Below, in pieces: positions 10,231 to 20,695 of a stretch of DNA of 64,000 nt. Each line of letters starts with the position of its first letter. Position 1 is the stretch's first letter. The DNA is from Hyposmocoma kahamanoa (Eukaryota > Arthropoda > Insecta > Lepidoptera > Cosmopterigidae). The position numbers and the translations under genes are program-made. The stretch covers positions 152,068 to 216,067 of the forward strand of contig NW_020653900.1 of the NCBI RefSeq assembly GCF_003589595.1. Reading direction: 5' to 3'. Under the pieces are notes generated by a model. That model ran no database searches and was not told the DNA's origin. It saw only the letters and a list, made by a program, of their open reading frames with translations.

Positions 10231-10417
10231 TTCACCAAAAAATTGTCTATGCCAAAATTGTTCACAGAAAAAAAGGTTTAATGGTTTCTAATACAATTCC
10301 CCTGTATTTCCCATGGTTCCGGATTTCCCTATACCGTCTCAGTTAAAAGAAAACACTACGTAATGGCCTAATTTTATAGGTCACGGTAGCCTTATGTAAA
10401 TTAATAAATTTACTTGT

Positions 10418-11400
10418 TTGTTAACCGCGCACAAAGATTTAAAAGTCGCCCAACACATGATGCAGCAAGAATTTGATAAACTGTGTAAATGGGCACATGA
10501 TGTGGGTCTATCTATTAATTTTCAAAAAACCAAACTCTTACATATACAGTCACCATACTTAAAATGTAGACATTTACCGCGAGTTGTAGCTCACGATCAT
10601 AATTGCATGCATCATCAGCCCATAAACTGTCATTGTAAACCATTAGAATTGGTAAAGGAACATATGTATCTCGGATTAAAAATTGACCATAAATTTAACT
10701 GGGGCCCACATGTTGAACTTGTATGTAATAATCTTAGGGCGGTACTTTCCAAGTTATGTATACTCAAACAAAAACTACCATATAATGCATTGAGAATGTT
10801 ATATTTGGCACTGGCTGACTCTATAAATAATTATTGTATTTCGAGCTATGGTCGTACGTACAAAACATTCCTACAGAATATTTATAGCCTTCAAATAAGA
10901 TTGCTTAAGACCATTGTACCTCCTAGAATTAGATATAAATTTAAAGATAATTATGACCAACTATTTCAGTACTGTAACGTAATGAATGTCTTTGATAAAG
11001 TTAAATTAGCAATCATAACCGAAAATTGTGGAAAAATAAAGTCGTTAAAAGTTACAATTAGACCGAATTCATTACGTACACTATCACATCTACCTATGTA
11101 TGATGTACCTAAATATAACAATAATTACGGTAAAAGAGTTTGAATGTGTGAACTTCCTGTGATATTAAATAGCTTACCAAAAAATCCTATACAAGTCAAA
11201 AACAAATTAAAAAGATTTTATATGAAAGATCAATATCAGAGGAGGCATACGCAAACTGGTCATTGATTTAATTGTTGTACCTTACATATTAACGCAACTC
11301 ACTAGCAAAGGATAAATAATCTTTAATTTTAAGATTCTACCTTGAATGTACCGTAACTTGTTACTAATATTTGTAATAAACAGTTTTAAATTTTTTTTTT
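10418..11400 (+). pseudogene. non-LTR RT C-terminal half with 3' UTR
   Basis: An open frame of 241 codons from 10418, open upstream of the first ATG only briefly, covers the segment after the RT active site: LCKWAHDVGLSINFQKTKLL (post-palm), EHMYLGLKIDHKFNW (the YLG motif before the thumb), YLALADSINNYCISSYGRTY and a long thumb/C-terminal region. It ends at 11143, with further coding-like bases to 11265 and a T-rich 3' end near 11400. The catalytic YxDD lies in the missing 5' part. The open frame suggests a younger insertion than the relative at 5236-6300. Clade uncertain (CR1/jockey-like). Confidence 0.8.
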
Positions 11401-11855
11401 AAATAAAACGAAAATTATGCCGTACGATTTGTAAAGAGCAATCTTATGTATGAAACTCATAAAATTACATAATTCATATAGACACATGCTGTCTACCTCC
11501 GACATCTATTTGCCTACTAAATATGCACCCTTTGCCAATACTGAATAGCCTTTTTGAGATGTAAACAGCCGATCCCCAGAATCAATCAAACCAGCTGAAT
11601 CTGGTTCCTTGTAAGTTACTACCACGTGACGACGAATAACTTTCAGAAGTACATTGTGGAATGTAATATATGTAATAGATTTGGGAACAAACAATTGTGT
11701 AATTACATCTACTTCTGGGGTTTAGTTTCTGAACTATTCTTGTTACAGCGACTAAACATGACAAAGGTTTTTGTTGAATTGTAAAAGGGTATTAGGTAAT
11801 TAATCTAAAGTTAACAAACTTCAGCTGTCACTTGGTTAACCGGTCAAATACATAT
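11400..11855. other. no recognisable feature
   Basis: Two overlapping short reverse-strand frames of 60-62 codons lie here, but I see no domain or codon pattern in them. Confidence 0.4.
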
Positions 11856-11859
11856 TTAG

Positions 11860-12143
11860 TAGCAGTAGAGCTTGAGAAAGAGTTCATCCAGGGTAGTACT
11901 GCCACCTTGCCTATTTCTGTCGCCAAGCAGTATTGTCAGCATTACTGTAAGGGTGCTGTTGAAATTACAGGCACATGGGACTTGTCAACTTATGTCTCAG
12001 GGTGACAGACGCAGTGGTAGTGCTCCTCAGATCTTTGCAATTTAAAGCTCTGAGTGGCACTGTAACTTTTATGGACAGGCGTGTAGGTTACCATCAACCG
12101 CACGACTTCTTCGTCCCGTCACGTAATATAATAAAAAAAAAGT
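11860..12143 (-). repeat. interspersed repeat family B, near full length
   Basis: Inverted copy from AGCAGTAGAGCTTGAGAAAG to GTCCCGTCACGTAATATAA. Confidence 0.8.
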
Positions 12144-12587
12144 TTATAGTGAGTTTCACACGTCGTATTACTGCTGTACTCTTTACTGCTAGTAAACCAC
12201 TTCTAGTTTTGTTAGAGCAAGTATTAAATCGTGTAACATAGTGAATATTTGCTATGATTTTTTTAGTAGGATATTCCTTACGTTAAAAATATATAACTAT
12301 GTGCGATGTTTACATTTGCCAATTACATTGTTTTATGTAGGTACATTATGTACTTATTAAGTAATAATAGAAAAGGAATTACAAGAAACTGACAATGCAA
12401 AAACTTCCTTGTGGTTTTCCTTGAAGACGGCATATATTTTAGGTTTGTTCACTACTACGTTCATATCTGTTACGTCTTACACTACAGCAACACCTGTTTG
12501 CAATAATTTTTTATATTTAGTTATTATTATGTTATAACCTTTATTAATTTAGACAAGGTTTTAGACTTATTATTCGTATTCAGTGCA
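12144..12587 (+). promoter_or_regulatory. possible Toll promoter region
   Basis: 444 bases between a repeat and the candidate first Toll exon. A TCAGT motif like the arthropod initiator lies at 12580-12584, only four bases before the ATG, which would give an extremely short leader; a more distant start is just as possible. No other element stands out. Confidence 0.2.
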
Positions 12588-12699
12588 ATGGAACTGCTTA
12601 AAAGTGTGTGTTATTTATTTTTCATATTAGAGTTAAGTGAAAGTGATGTTAGTGGACCGTCAAAGCCGAACAACAAGACTGTATACGTGCATACAACAG
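12588..12699 (+). CDS. Toll: candidate first coding exon of Toll (signal peptide)
   Basis: The exon at 19981 starts with two bases of a split codon, so the preceding exon must end in phase 1. Here an ATG opens 37 codons plus one base before a CAG|GTTATT donor, exactly the required phase. The N-terminus reads MELLKSVCYLFFILELSES, which has a lysine followed by a hydrophobic core and a polar region, as a secretory signal peptide should. Joining gives residues TTG-D-DRVVIYAS with no stop. The frame dies soon after the donor, consistent with an intron. The donor is weaker than the others in the gene, and the intron would be 7.3 kb with many transposons. A missed exon elsewhere in that interval remains possible. 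Confidence 0.5.
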
Positions 12700-12919
12700 G
12701 TTATTACTGTTTTTATTATAAATAAAACTTATAGTGAATACTATCTACGCAATTATATTTGGATATTGAAGCAGTTCATATTGAACTCTGATGGCATGAG
12801 CATGAATTCGGTGGATGATGGACGGCAGAGGTTCTGGTACATCAGGGGATCTACTTCCGTAATCCGTCCGTAACAATTAATACTGTCAATTAAATAATAC
12901 TCGACCAAACCAAAAGATA

Positions 12920-13100
12920 ATATAAAGAAAGAAAGAAAGAATATACATTTATTTATTTACCACAAAAAACAAAAAAAGACAAAACAGAACTAAAAGAAAA
13001 CATGATCAAAACATTCAACGTAAAACATAAACAAATAAATACAAAACAAAAACACAAACAAAAGAAAAGAAAAATGTATATACAAAAATATTATTAAATT
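12920..13100 (-). mobile_element. retroposon 3' end with (TTTC)n tail
   Basis: Starts with (GAAA)n and AATATACATTTATTTATTTACC, which on the reverse strand is a 3' UTR end with a simple tail, like other non-LTR 3' ends in the window. It lies within the presumed first Toll intron. Confidence 0.45.
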
Positions 13101-13244
13101 AAAACACGAACTATTCACACAAATACTGCAAAGAACATTAAGTATTGAGACACGTTGTGTGGTGCCAGCCGCGGTACCAAAAAGGGTAAAAAAACATCAC
13201 ATATATTAACAACACAGCAAACTGTAGTAGCAGTGGGTTGGCCA

Positions 13245-13440
13245 TACCTGTCGAAGAACCGATAACCGATGGAGGAAGCGAGTTCTTGAGTGAAGACCAT
13301 GGCTCGGCAAACGTAGTATAGGACGTCCTCTAGCCAGATAGAGCGACGAACTGACGACCGGGCGAAATGGCGCTCATTGGGAGAGATCTATTTCCGGCAG
13401 TGGACTGTGATAGGCTGTTGATGATGATGCTGATCACATA
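13245..13440 (+). pseudogene. RTE-type RT C-terminus and 3' end
   Basis: Broken translation with RPLARWSDELTTGRNGAHW (as in RTE elements, RPxxRWxDDL) and a tail AGGCTGTTGATGATGATGCTG. It lies in the presumed first Toll intron. Confidence 0.65.
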
Positions 13441-13444
13441 TATT

Positions 13445-13612
13445 GCTCCGATCCGTAATAATAACTAAAGCACTTGTGTTATGGAAATCGGAAACAACGA
13501 TGGCACCACAAACACCCAGACCACATTAAAAGACTTTTTTACATTAACTGGCCGGGGATCGAGCCAGGGACCTCAGAGATAACTCGGTCCAGCCACTCGA
13601 TCACGGAGGACG
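13445..13612 (-). repeat. tRNA-derived SINE, family D
   Basis: The reverse complement carries CTCTGAGGTCCCTGGCTCGA (B-box region) followed by GGTCTGGGTGTTTGTGGTGC and the body also found at 56865-57010 (forward). Confidence 0.7.
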
Positions 13613-13666
13613 TCAACAATATGAAGCTGCATTCAGCGCTAAGCTAATAAACTACGTAGTAAGTAG

Positions 13667-13888
13667 CAGTGGCGAGGCGTCCATATAACTCAATTCCCAC
13701 CGGCTTGCCTAAAATTTTCCACGTATCATCAAATATTATAAATGTTTAAAATTGACTACATTGTGTGCTCACTTATAAACAGTATAATTAACCAGTGAAA
13801 TAAAGTGTACTGGTATCTTGTGTTCTAATAAGTGTTGTGATTAATTGTCACCAAGTGTAAAAGCTTGTGTTTTTCTGGCTCGCCACTG
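13667..13888. mobile_element. hAT-type MITE with perfect 8-bp TSD
   Basis: Ends CAGTGGCGAGGCG and CTCGCCACTG are inverted; the flanks are identical 8-mers GTAAGTAG (13659-13666, 13889-13896). CAGTGGCG ends and 8-bp duplications are characteristic of hAT. 222 bp, non-coding. A left-end fragment of the same family is at 29448-29520. Confidence 0.88.
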
Positions 13889-13896
13889 GTAAGTAG

Positions 13897-14360
13897 TGAC
13901 GTGCTACATGCTACAGATACGTTCATTTTACATAGCGGGACCGTCGTTGGGTTAGTGTTAATTTAGTTAGCTCGATTTGCTTGGTTCGCAGTGTGAACCG
14001 AAGTATGAATAGATGCCCCGGCCATGTAAGCTAAGCTAAGATAGTTATCTTGTCAATGCGCGCCTGTTTATAAAGCATTGACATTGAAAAAAAAATGTTT
14101 CGTTCACGGTGTGGCATGCGCTTCATGAATCTTTTAATTTTGTCGAATTTAATTTAATAACTAAACAATAATTATTTGTTATTCATGACTATACTAAGTA
14201 TTAAAAATAAACTTGACATTTATTAAGAAATTATTCTAATTGTTTCGGACGGGTATGGACGGAGACAGGGAGTAGACCTCCAACTCCGTTTCTTACGATG
14301 GGCTGACAGCCTGGTCTTCCCGGTTACCGGAAAGGCGGAAACAACTGTTATTACTAATAT
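13897..14360. other. no firm feature
   Basis: Mostly AT-rich. Around 14240-14340 a short GC-richer stretch (GGACGGAGACAGGGAGTAGA onward) may be a retroelement scrap, too short to assign. Confidence 0.35.
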
Positions 14361-14365
14361 CTTTT

Positions 14366-14478
14366 TTTTATGACACAAAGTGACGGGACGAGCAAGTCGT
14401 GCACCTGGTGGTAAGCGACACGCCAGTCCATATCAGACACTGCCACTGCACTCGTGACTCTGTTGACAAGTCCCATTA
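14366..14478 (+). repeat. interspersed repeat family B, left part
   Basis: Forward copy interrupted at 14479 by a Penelope-type 3' remnant; it resumes at 14933. Confidence 0.8.
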
Positions 14479-14479
14479 T

Positions 14480-14932
14480 AGGAAATGAAACTATTTTTCC
14501 GGGTTTAAATCGCTTAGTATTTCCTCTAATGAAAAATCCCAAACAGACATAAGACTGCAGTACTAATTAATATGTTTTAGTTTATTCTAATTTCTATTAA
14601 TAATTAATAATAAATTAAACTTAATAAAAAATTCATTCAATAAAATAATTTGTAAAACTTAATGTAGCGTAAATTGGAATGTTTTCTTTGTAAAATTAAA
14701 AATAAGGTATTTAATTAATAACTATTGTAACTATAGTGAAAAAATAGGGTGGTTTGCATTAATATTAGACATAACTGGTTGAAGACTGTACCACCTCAGT
14801 CAACCGTGATCATGGGACCTGTAAAGGGCCCGAAACGTCGGTTTATTTGAAAAAACAGATATACGCGATTTAAATCCGGAAAAATAGTTTCATTTCCTAT
14901 GTGTAACAATCGCGAAAACCTAAGAACTCGAT
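14480..14932 (+). mobile_element. Penelope-type 3' remnant with inverted 34-bp head and 12-bp TSD
   Basis: The insert in the family B repeat is flanked by AAGTCCCATTAT on both sides (14468-14479 and 14933-14944). Its first 34 bases, beginning AGGAAATGAAACTATTTTTC, are the reverse complement of 14865-14899. The right part carries CCGAAACGTCGG and ends AAGAACTCGAT. The same 3' end is at 52876-53030. An inverted short head, truncation and a variable TSD recall Penelope insertions (family knowledge); the assignment rests on the CGAAACGTCG motif shared with the relic at 7125-7845. Confidence 0.65.
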
Positions 14933-15035
14933 AAGTCCCATTATGTCTGTTTTTCGCCAGTACCTTTATCAAAACCGGAACGCAGTAATGTAAGCACTAC
15001 GGCTTGGCGGCAGAAATAGATAAGGTGGCGGTATT
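14933..15035 (+). repeat. interspersed repeat family B, right part
   Basis: Continues the copy begun at 14366 through GCTTGGCGGCAGAAATAGAT; a last scrap (TTCACAAGGAGCTCTACTGCC) is at 15244-15264, separated by about 200 other bases. Confidence 0.75.
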
Positions 15036-15309
15036 TAATAAAATAAATAAAATAAAAAGACTTTGTTCGTCAACAGAAAAGATACAATAATTTTTAAGAT
15101 ATGCTTTAAATCTATGTCGAAGAAAAGGAAAAATCTTCAGCAATTTGCTGGTTTTTAGGCTTCACCTGGCAAATATTCGCCGCTGGAGACACCGTAGCAT
15201 ATAGATACGGATATCTTTTCGATTACATATTATATAAACAATTCTTTCACAAGGAGCTCTACTGCCACTTTTGTCATGAAGTTAGAAGCTCGCACGCAGT
15301 CTAACAATA

Positions 15310-15476
15310 TTATTTTATTATAGCGCACTAGGGAAACCCTGTATCGCGTGTGGCGTGGACGTACACATAGGCAACCACAAGTTACACCCAAACTCAGGAG
15401 AGAAATAAATGTAGGGGATACAAATATTTCCCCAGGCCCGGAAATCGAACTCTGGACCTCTGCATGGCAGTCCGCT
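15310..15476 (-). repeat. SINE family A, head truncated
   Basis: Inverted copy from the tail to the B box and anticodon region; the A-box end is missing. Confidence 0.85.
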
Positions 15477-15649
15477 ACTGTTCCGTAGTAGTTATAGTTA
15501 TAAAAAATAGTATTCTTATTGCGAATAATGGGGTTTTTTTTTATTTATACGTAATAATTAATTATCCACTTATAAACAAGAATATGAATTTATTGTTTCC
15601 ATTCAGTACATTTATGAACTTTCAAATCGTGTTTTCTCAGCTCTATCAT

Positions 15650-15948
15650 TTCGACCCCTCCTACGTAAAGTATCGTATGTCGAAAATGCCAAGTTTACAG
15701 GGGAGCGTTTTAAACTTCTGAATTCACTGAAATAAGCATAATACCTGACTTTAGCATTTCTCACTTTTATTCGGCAAAGCTCGTTAATCACATAGAACAT
15801 TATAAAATTCTAGATACCGGTTAGATGATCTATAATGATCTATTAGATGATCACTCTATGTGAGTACCGAGTGAATTCAGAACTTTAAAATGCTCCCCTG
15901 TAAACTTGGCAATTTCGACATACGATCCTTTACGTAGGAGGGGTCGAT
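15650..15948. mobile_element. foldback-type MITE, about 78-bp inverted repeats
   Basis: 15651-15729 (TCGACCCCTCCTACGTAAAG ...) pairs with 15870-15947 (... TACGTAGGAGGGGTCGA) with few mismatches around a 140-base AT-rich middle. No coding capacity. TSD not resolved. Confidence 0.82.
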
Positions 15949-15959
15949 TTATAGGTTAC

Positions 15960-16335
15960 AACTCTATTCGATTTCATGTGCGATGATATTTACCTGGAAG
16001 ATGGTAAAAAAATTGACAAAATCATAGACCGTGTCAACGTTGTCATGTGATTATTGTTAAAACAATCAATGAACAACACGGTATTCCATTTACAATAAAA
16101 CTTAACATTTTCTGAACAAATCTTAGTAATACGTCAAAAACGGAACTATTTTAAGTTGGCCCATTATTAAGTAAGGTAGGCAAATAGGCGCTAACAACAA
16201 TTTGCGAGCGGAATTACCTTAATTGCTGGTTTTTCCTGCGACTGTGGCCGCGTTGTTTGACAAGTGACGCATGCATCATGTACATTCAGGGTCAAAATAA
16301 ACAGCGGTGAATAAATATATTTGCAATAGTGTGTA
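15960..16335. other. no recognisable feature
   Basis: Nothing identified; within the presumed first Toll intron. Confidence 0.4.
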
Positions 16336-16692
16336 ATTTTTTTAACCGACTTTAAAAAGGAGGAGGTTCTCAATTCGACTGTATGTTCTTTTTTCTTTTT
16401 TTTGTATGTATGTTACGCGATAACTCCGGTATTTGGAAACCGATTTTCATGATTCTTTTTTTGTTGGAAAGGGGGTACTTCCATAGTGGTCCCATTTCAT
16501 TTTGAAGAAAATCATCAACCTCTGAGGGTGGCTGTTCACGCATGAAAAGTCATTTTTGTAAATAGCGCCTAAGCTTTAATTTAAGAGCAATTATTTTAAT
16601 GGTTTATTTTTGCTATTTCTCCAATTCAAGGCGTTTTTCTCTCAATATACTGTGAGTAGTGAGAACCGATTTTTATTATCTCCTGTGTCAGT
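16336..16692 (+). mobile_element. family I element, left portion
   Basis: Begins TTTTTAACCGACTTTAAAAAGG and runs through GTTCACGCATGAAAAG to TCTCCTGTGTCAGT, co-linear with the complete copy at 62510. Its right portion appears at 17400-17530. Confidence 0.8.
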
Positions 16693-17111
16693 CCTCTATA
16701 GCCGCTCACGCGATACATGCAGCCGTAGACGCATACCACACCTAGAGGTGCCGGTGATGATTTTATACCGATTAATCGGATATCGAAGTTATAACAGGTA
16801 AAAGAACTAATATTAATTGCTATTTCGGTAACTACTGTAGCAAACCGTAAAGTTTTTAATGTCTGGATCTGTCATTTAAAAAAAAATAAACAACTTCAAA
16901 AATACGTCACGACAATCGTGTGTGTTATTGTTTGGGCTGGTGATTTCGGTGTTTATTTATTGAAAACATACCATAAGTAGCGTTTTTTAAGTTTACCCTG
17001 AATATAAATGTTTATAAACTATACTTTAAGGAGTAATGTCATGGTAAACGTTAGAACCACTCAAACGGAATATTATCATATTTATCCAAATACACCAAAA
17101 ATTTCATTACT

Positions 17112-17211
17112 NNNNNNNNNNNNNNNNNNNNNNNNNNNNNNNNNNNNNNNNNNNNNNNNNNNNNNNNNNNNNNNNNNNNNNNNNNNNNNNNNNNNNNNNN
17201 NNNNNNNNNNN
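17112..17211. other. assembly gap, 100 N
   Basis: Exactly 100 N. The 33 bases before it (17079-17111) are identical to the 33 after it (17212-17244). Confidence 0.99.
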
Positions 17212-17399
17212 TATTTATCCAAATACACCAAAAATTTCATTACTGCTTTTTAAGTGCAGGATTTGCAGCGTATTATTGCATTTTATTTGAGATGTTTTTG
17301 TTGGTAGTACGGAGGGTATTTATTTAGCAATGTAGAATAATAATTTTTATTTATAAAAACTTGTATTTAAACTGAATCCTTTTCCATTTTGCGAAACCA

Positions 17400-17530
17400 A
17401 ATAGCCGCCATTTTGCGGTAGGAGGAGCGCATCGCGTGAGCGGATAATGGCGAACTAGGGGATATTCCAATAAAACTTAGCAAATTGATGTAATTCCACG
17501 TACTTTTGAGGTCAGTTTTTTTAGTACTCT
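17400..17530 (+). mobile_element. family I element, right portion
   Basis: GGCGAACTAGGGGATATTCC to TTTTGAGGTCAGTTTTTTTA matches the end of the complete copy at 62820-62920. Confidence 0.75.
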
Positions 17531-17543
17531 ACACTGAGAGTAT

Positions 17544-17735
17544 TATGATATCAAGTGATGTAGAAGTCGTACACCTGGTGGCAAGCGACACGTCTACCCA
17601 AAACAGTTACCATGCCACACAAAGCAGTAAATTGCAAAGATCTGAGGGGTCACTGCGTCTCTCACTCTGAAACAAGAAGTTGACAAGTTCCACGTACCCG
17701 TAAATTTAGCAGCACCATTACCTTTTAAAGCAAGG
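17544..17735 (+). repeat. interspersed repeat family B, partial
   Basis: From ATGATATCAAGTGATG to AGCAGCACCATTACC; the right third is missing. Confidence 0.75.
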
Positions 17736-17784
17736 TATTTCAACGCGAGTCTACATTTTAGGAGGTGAGGTGTGGGGGACCGTA

Positions 17785-18115
17785 ACCTGACACAGGAGAT
17801 AATAAAAATCGGTTCTCACTACTCAAAATATATTGAGAGAAAAACGCCTTGAATTGCAGAATCAATCATTAATATGATTGCTCTTTATAATAAAATTTAG
17901 GCGCTATTTATAAAAATGAAACTTCATGCGTGAACAGCTACCCTTAGAGGTGGATGATTTTCTTTAAAATTAAATGGGACTACTATGGAGGTACTCTCTT
18001 TCCAACAAAAAAAGAATCATCAAAATCGGTTCACAAATACCGGAGTTATCGCGTAACATACATACAAAAAAAAACATACCGTCGAATATCCTCCTTTTTT
18101 TGAACTCGGTTAAAA
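17785..18115 (-). mobile_element. family I element, inverted copy
   Basis: Reverse complement of the 16336-16692 segment, from CTGACACAGGAGATAATAAA to CCTCCTTTTTTTGAACTCGG. Confidence 0.82.
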
Positions 18116-18129
18116 ATAAAAACAGGCGT

Positions 18130-18645
18130 TGAAAATTTTACATAGATCCGTCGTCGACAAGTGCCAGATGGTGGCTGACGGGGCAGCAGACGCTGGGCAA
18201 ATTTCAAATTTTGAGATAAATGTGAATTTAATAACTATAGTGCTTCTTCTTCTCTGTAGGACTTAAAGAGAAATATCTCTATATAAAAATTATGAGCAAA
18301 GTAGATATCTTGTTCTAGATTTTTATTTTAGCTTGTTTTCAAGATTTTATGTGGTCATATCCATCATACATATATAATCCTATAGTGTAACAAATAAGCA
18401 CATTTTTTAGACGATACCCTAAGGTATATCGTATATTTTTTGAAAGACATTGTTTTTTACTAGTAAATACCTAAACCAGTAATAACCAACTTTTTTGTAC
18501 GATAAAAAAGTTTTTCCCGCTTCTCTTGCGGTAACTAACCTTAAAACCACTGACTTCATAGCTTGGGGGCGGAAATAGTTGCAGTACTTCCTCGGGCTAA
18601 ACCTTTTATACATGACTTGGCAGTGGCAACCGAGCGCCCCCGGAT
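18130..18645. other. no recognisable feature
   Basis: AT-rich; a 64-codon reverse frame at 18419-18613 has no recognisable domain. Confidence 0.4.
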
Positions 18646-18649
18646 CTTT

Positions 18650-18740
18650 GCGATTTAACTGACACTACTACGGACAGGCGTTTCGCTTACGACCAGGCGA
18701 ACAACTTGTTCGTCCCGTCATATCATAAAAAAAAACATTC
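18650..18740 (-). repeat. interspersed repeat family B, fragment
   Basis: CTTTGCGATTTAACTGACAC to TTGTTCGTCCCGTCATATC, the end of an inverted copy. Confidence 0.65.
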
Positions 18741-18881
18741 GACTTTAACTTCATTACAATAAGATTAATATTTGTCAAATGTCTGAACGTTCAATTATAT
18801 ATGAGTGAGATAAAATACCATTTTCATCGTCATCAACGTATTCTAGGTATGTCCCACCGCTGGGCACGAAGTTCATAATTA

Positions 18882-19095
18882 ACTGCCTCCGTGGCCGAAC
18901 GGTTACCATGCCGGACTGCCACCCAGAGGTCCCAGGTTTGATTCCCGGGCCGGGAGAAATATTTGTATGGTCTACATTTATTTCTAAGTTAAGTTTGGGT
19001 GAAATTTCTGGTTGTCTATGTGTGTGTCCCTGGCACCCGCGACACAGGATTTCCCTGGTGCAGGGCTATGTTGAGTGTGTGCGTTATTATTATAA
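18882..19095 (+). repeat. SINE family A, full length
   Basis: Intact tRNA-like head (ACTGCCTCCGTGGCCGAACG, B box GGTTTGATTCC), body and (ATT)n tail. Confidence 0.92.
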
Positions 19096-19309
19096 CTAAA
19101 ATAATTTAATTAGTAAATTTAAACATCACACGTAATTAATATAAATTTAAACATTATGGAACATTCTACTAAAAACTTCATGGCAAATATTCACGATTTT
19201 ATGTAATTTAATCATTGCCCTAATAAAAGTATCAGGCGTATTGCATATTTGCAATATTATTGTGCGTAATAGTGAAGCGTTATTTATCATCAACGACTCA
19301 TTTATTTAC

Positions 19310-19450
19310 ACGTCACACTGCTGGGCTTGGGTCTCTGGCGAGGGTGCTCCGCGCTGGACAAATGCGCGTTGGGAACCACATAGGTTTTCCACGGGTTGTG
19401 TACCTTCTTCGACGAGCAGATTCTATTACGATGTTTTTTCTCGCCATTAG
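19310..19450 (-). repeat. SINE family E, fragment
   Basis: CCGCGCTGGACAAATGCGCG followed by CGGGTTGTGTACCTTCTTCG matches the 3' half of the inverted copy at 2106-2345. Confidence 0.6.
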
Positions 19451-19639
19451 GGGGCAGTATTGCTACTAAATATTAATAAATGTATGTGACTTATTATTAT
19501 AGGCTATGTAATATATTTCATAAACAGATAAATAAATCGCCATGTTGCATAAATACATGTAAATAATACGAACTTGAATAACAATAAATCAGTACAGAGA
19601 GTACTAAAAAAACAGACAAAAAAAGAAGTGGAATATTTT

Positions 19640-19770
19640 CTTCTAATTTAAATGGGAACATTTCTGAGGAACCCTCTTTCCAACATAAAAAGAATCATAC
19701 AAAAAAAATCGTTCATTAATTCAAAAAACATACTTTTTGTACAACAGACTTTTAAGTCGGTTAAAAAACG
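19640..19770 (-). mobile_element. family I element, fragment
   Basis: AAATGGGAACATTTCTGAGG, CCTCTTTCCAACATAAAAAG and the terminal AAGTCGGTTAAAAAA match the inverted family I left end. Confidence 0.65.
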
Positions 19771-19814
19771 TGACAGGACAAGCAAATCTTTGTAATTTTT
19801 ACAAACATTTGTTT

Positions 19815-19890
19815 AACTATTTCTACCGCTAAGCAGTAATGTCAGCATTACAGCGTTCCGGTTTTTAACATAAAGAGTGCTGGTGAAACT
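19815..19890 (-). repeat. interspersed repeat family B, fragment
   Basis: TATTTCTACCGCTAAGCAGT to GAGTGCTGGTGAAACTGC, about 90 bases upstream of the first firm Toll acceptor. Confidence 0.6.
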
Positions 19891-19980
19891 GCTCGAACAA
19901 GCGTGTCGATTACCGCGTGTCACGAAAAAGAAAAATGCATTTACTCGTGCTAATTTCTGTTACCTTTTAATTTGTTTTAG

Positions 19981-20695
19981 ATGACAGAGTAGTTATTTAC
20001 GCCTCCCAAACCTTCGTCGCTGTACATTGCGGTGTTAAAACCTATGAAGAACAAGATTATCCAGACAGCGATAAAAATTTCACAACACTTTTCGTTCAAT
20101 TTTGCGATCCACCAAAAGAATCCTACGCAAGCGTCCTACTTGAACATAATTATAATATTAAAAACATAAGTGCACTTACAATGGACCAAATACCTTACGA
20201 CTCCGTTCTAAAAGGTAAACATCTCGATGGACTGAACCTAACTGAAGTGAACATACGTGGTGTAAGCACAAGTAATCTTGTACGAATCAATAGAGATTTT
20301 CTTGAAGCTTTAAGTAACGTACGATCGATGCATTTCGAAAACGTCGTCATAGAAACGATACCTGAGACAACGAAAGCTATTGCAGTTATAGTTAATTTCG
20401 GCAGATTCAAAGGCCCCTGGGAAGGATGTGAAAATCTACAGTATCTAATAGTTGCGCAAGTTGAAGTTCCGGATATAAAGAATTGGCTGGCAAAATGTAC
20501 CAAACTGAATACTATTATACTACAACGCATGCCGTTGGTGCATTCTCTGCGATGGGTTCTTCAAGGAGCGACTGCTTTAAGTGATCTTGTAATCAGAGAC
20601 TGCGATATCAAATGGTTAACAACAGATCTTTTCATCTCCAATGTCAATTTAAGAAAAATGAAGCTAAACAACAATAGGATTGTATATTTGGAAAG
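19981..20695 (+). CDS. Toll: Toll exon: N-terminal ectodomain and first LRRs
   Basis: Acceptor TTGTTTTAG before 19981; donor AAAG|GTGACG at 20695/20696. Starts in phase 1 and ends in phase 2. It encodes about 238 residues of extracellular sequence with irregular LRRs; the clearest is the terminal LRKMKLNNNRIVYLE. There is an internal ATG at 20181, but the frame is open upstream of it to the acceptor, so that ATG is not the gene start. Confidence 0.9.

Noticed and set aside
12405..12425. NF-kB-like site GGTTTTCCTT upstream of Toll
   Set aside because: Only a partial match to the kB consensus and expected often by chance.
14790..14860. Possible hammerhead ribozyme around CCTGTAAAGGGCCCGAAACG
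   Set aside because: Penelope elements can carry hammerheads and GAAAC is present, but the core reads CTGTAAAG rather than CTGANGA and the cleavage triplet does not fit, so I cannot support it.
18882..18955. tRNA gene
   Set aside because: The head has A- and B-box-like sequence but it is one of ten SINE A heads, with no proper acceptor stem.
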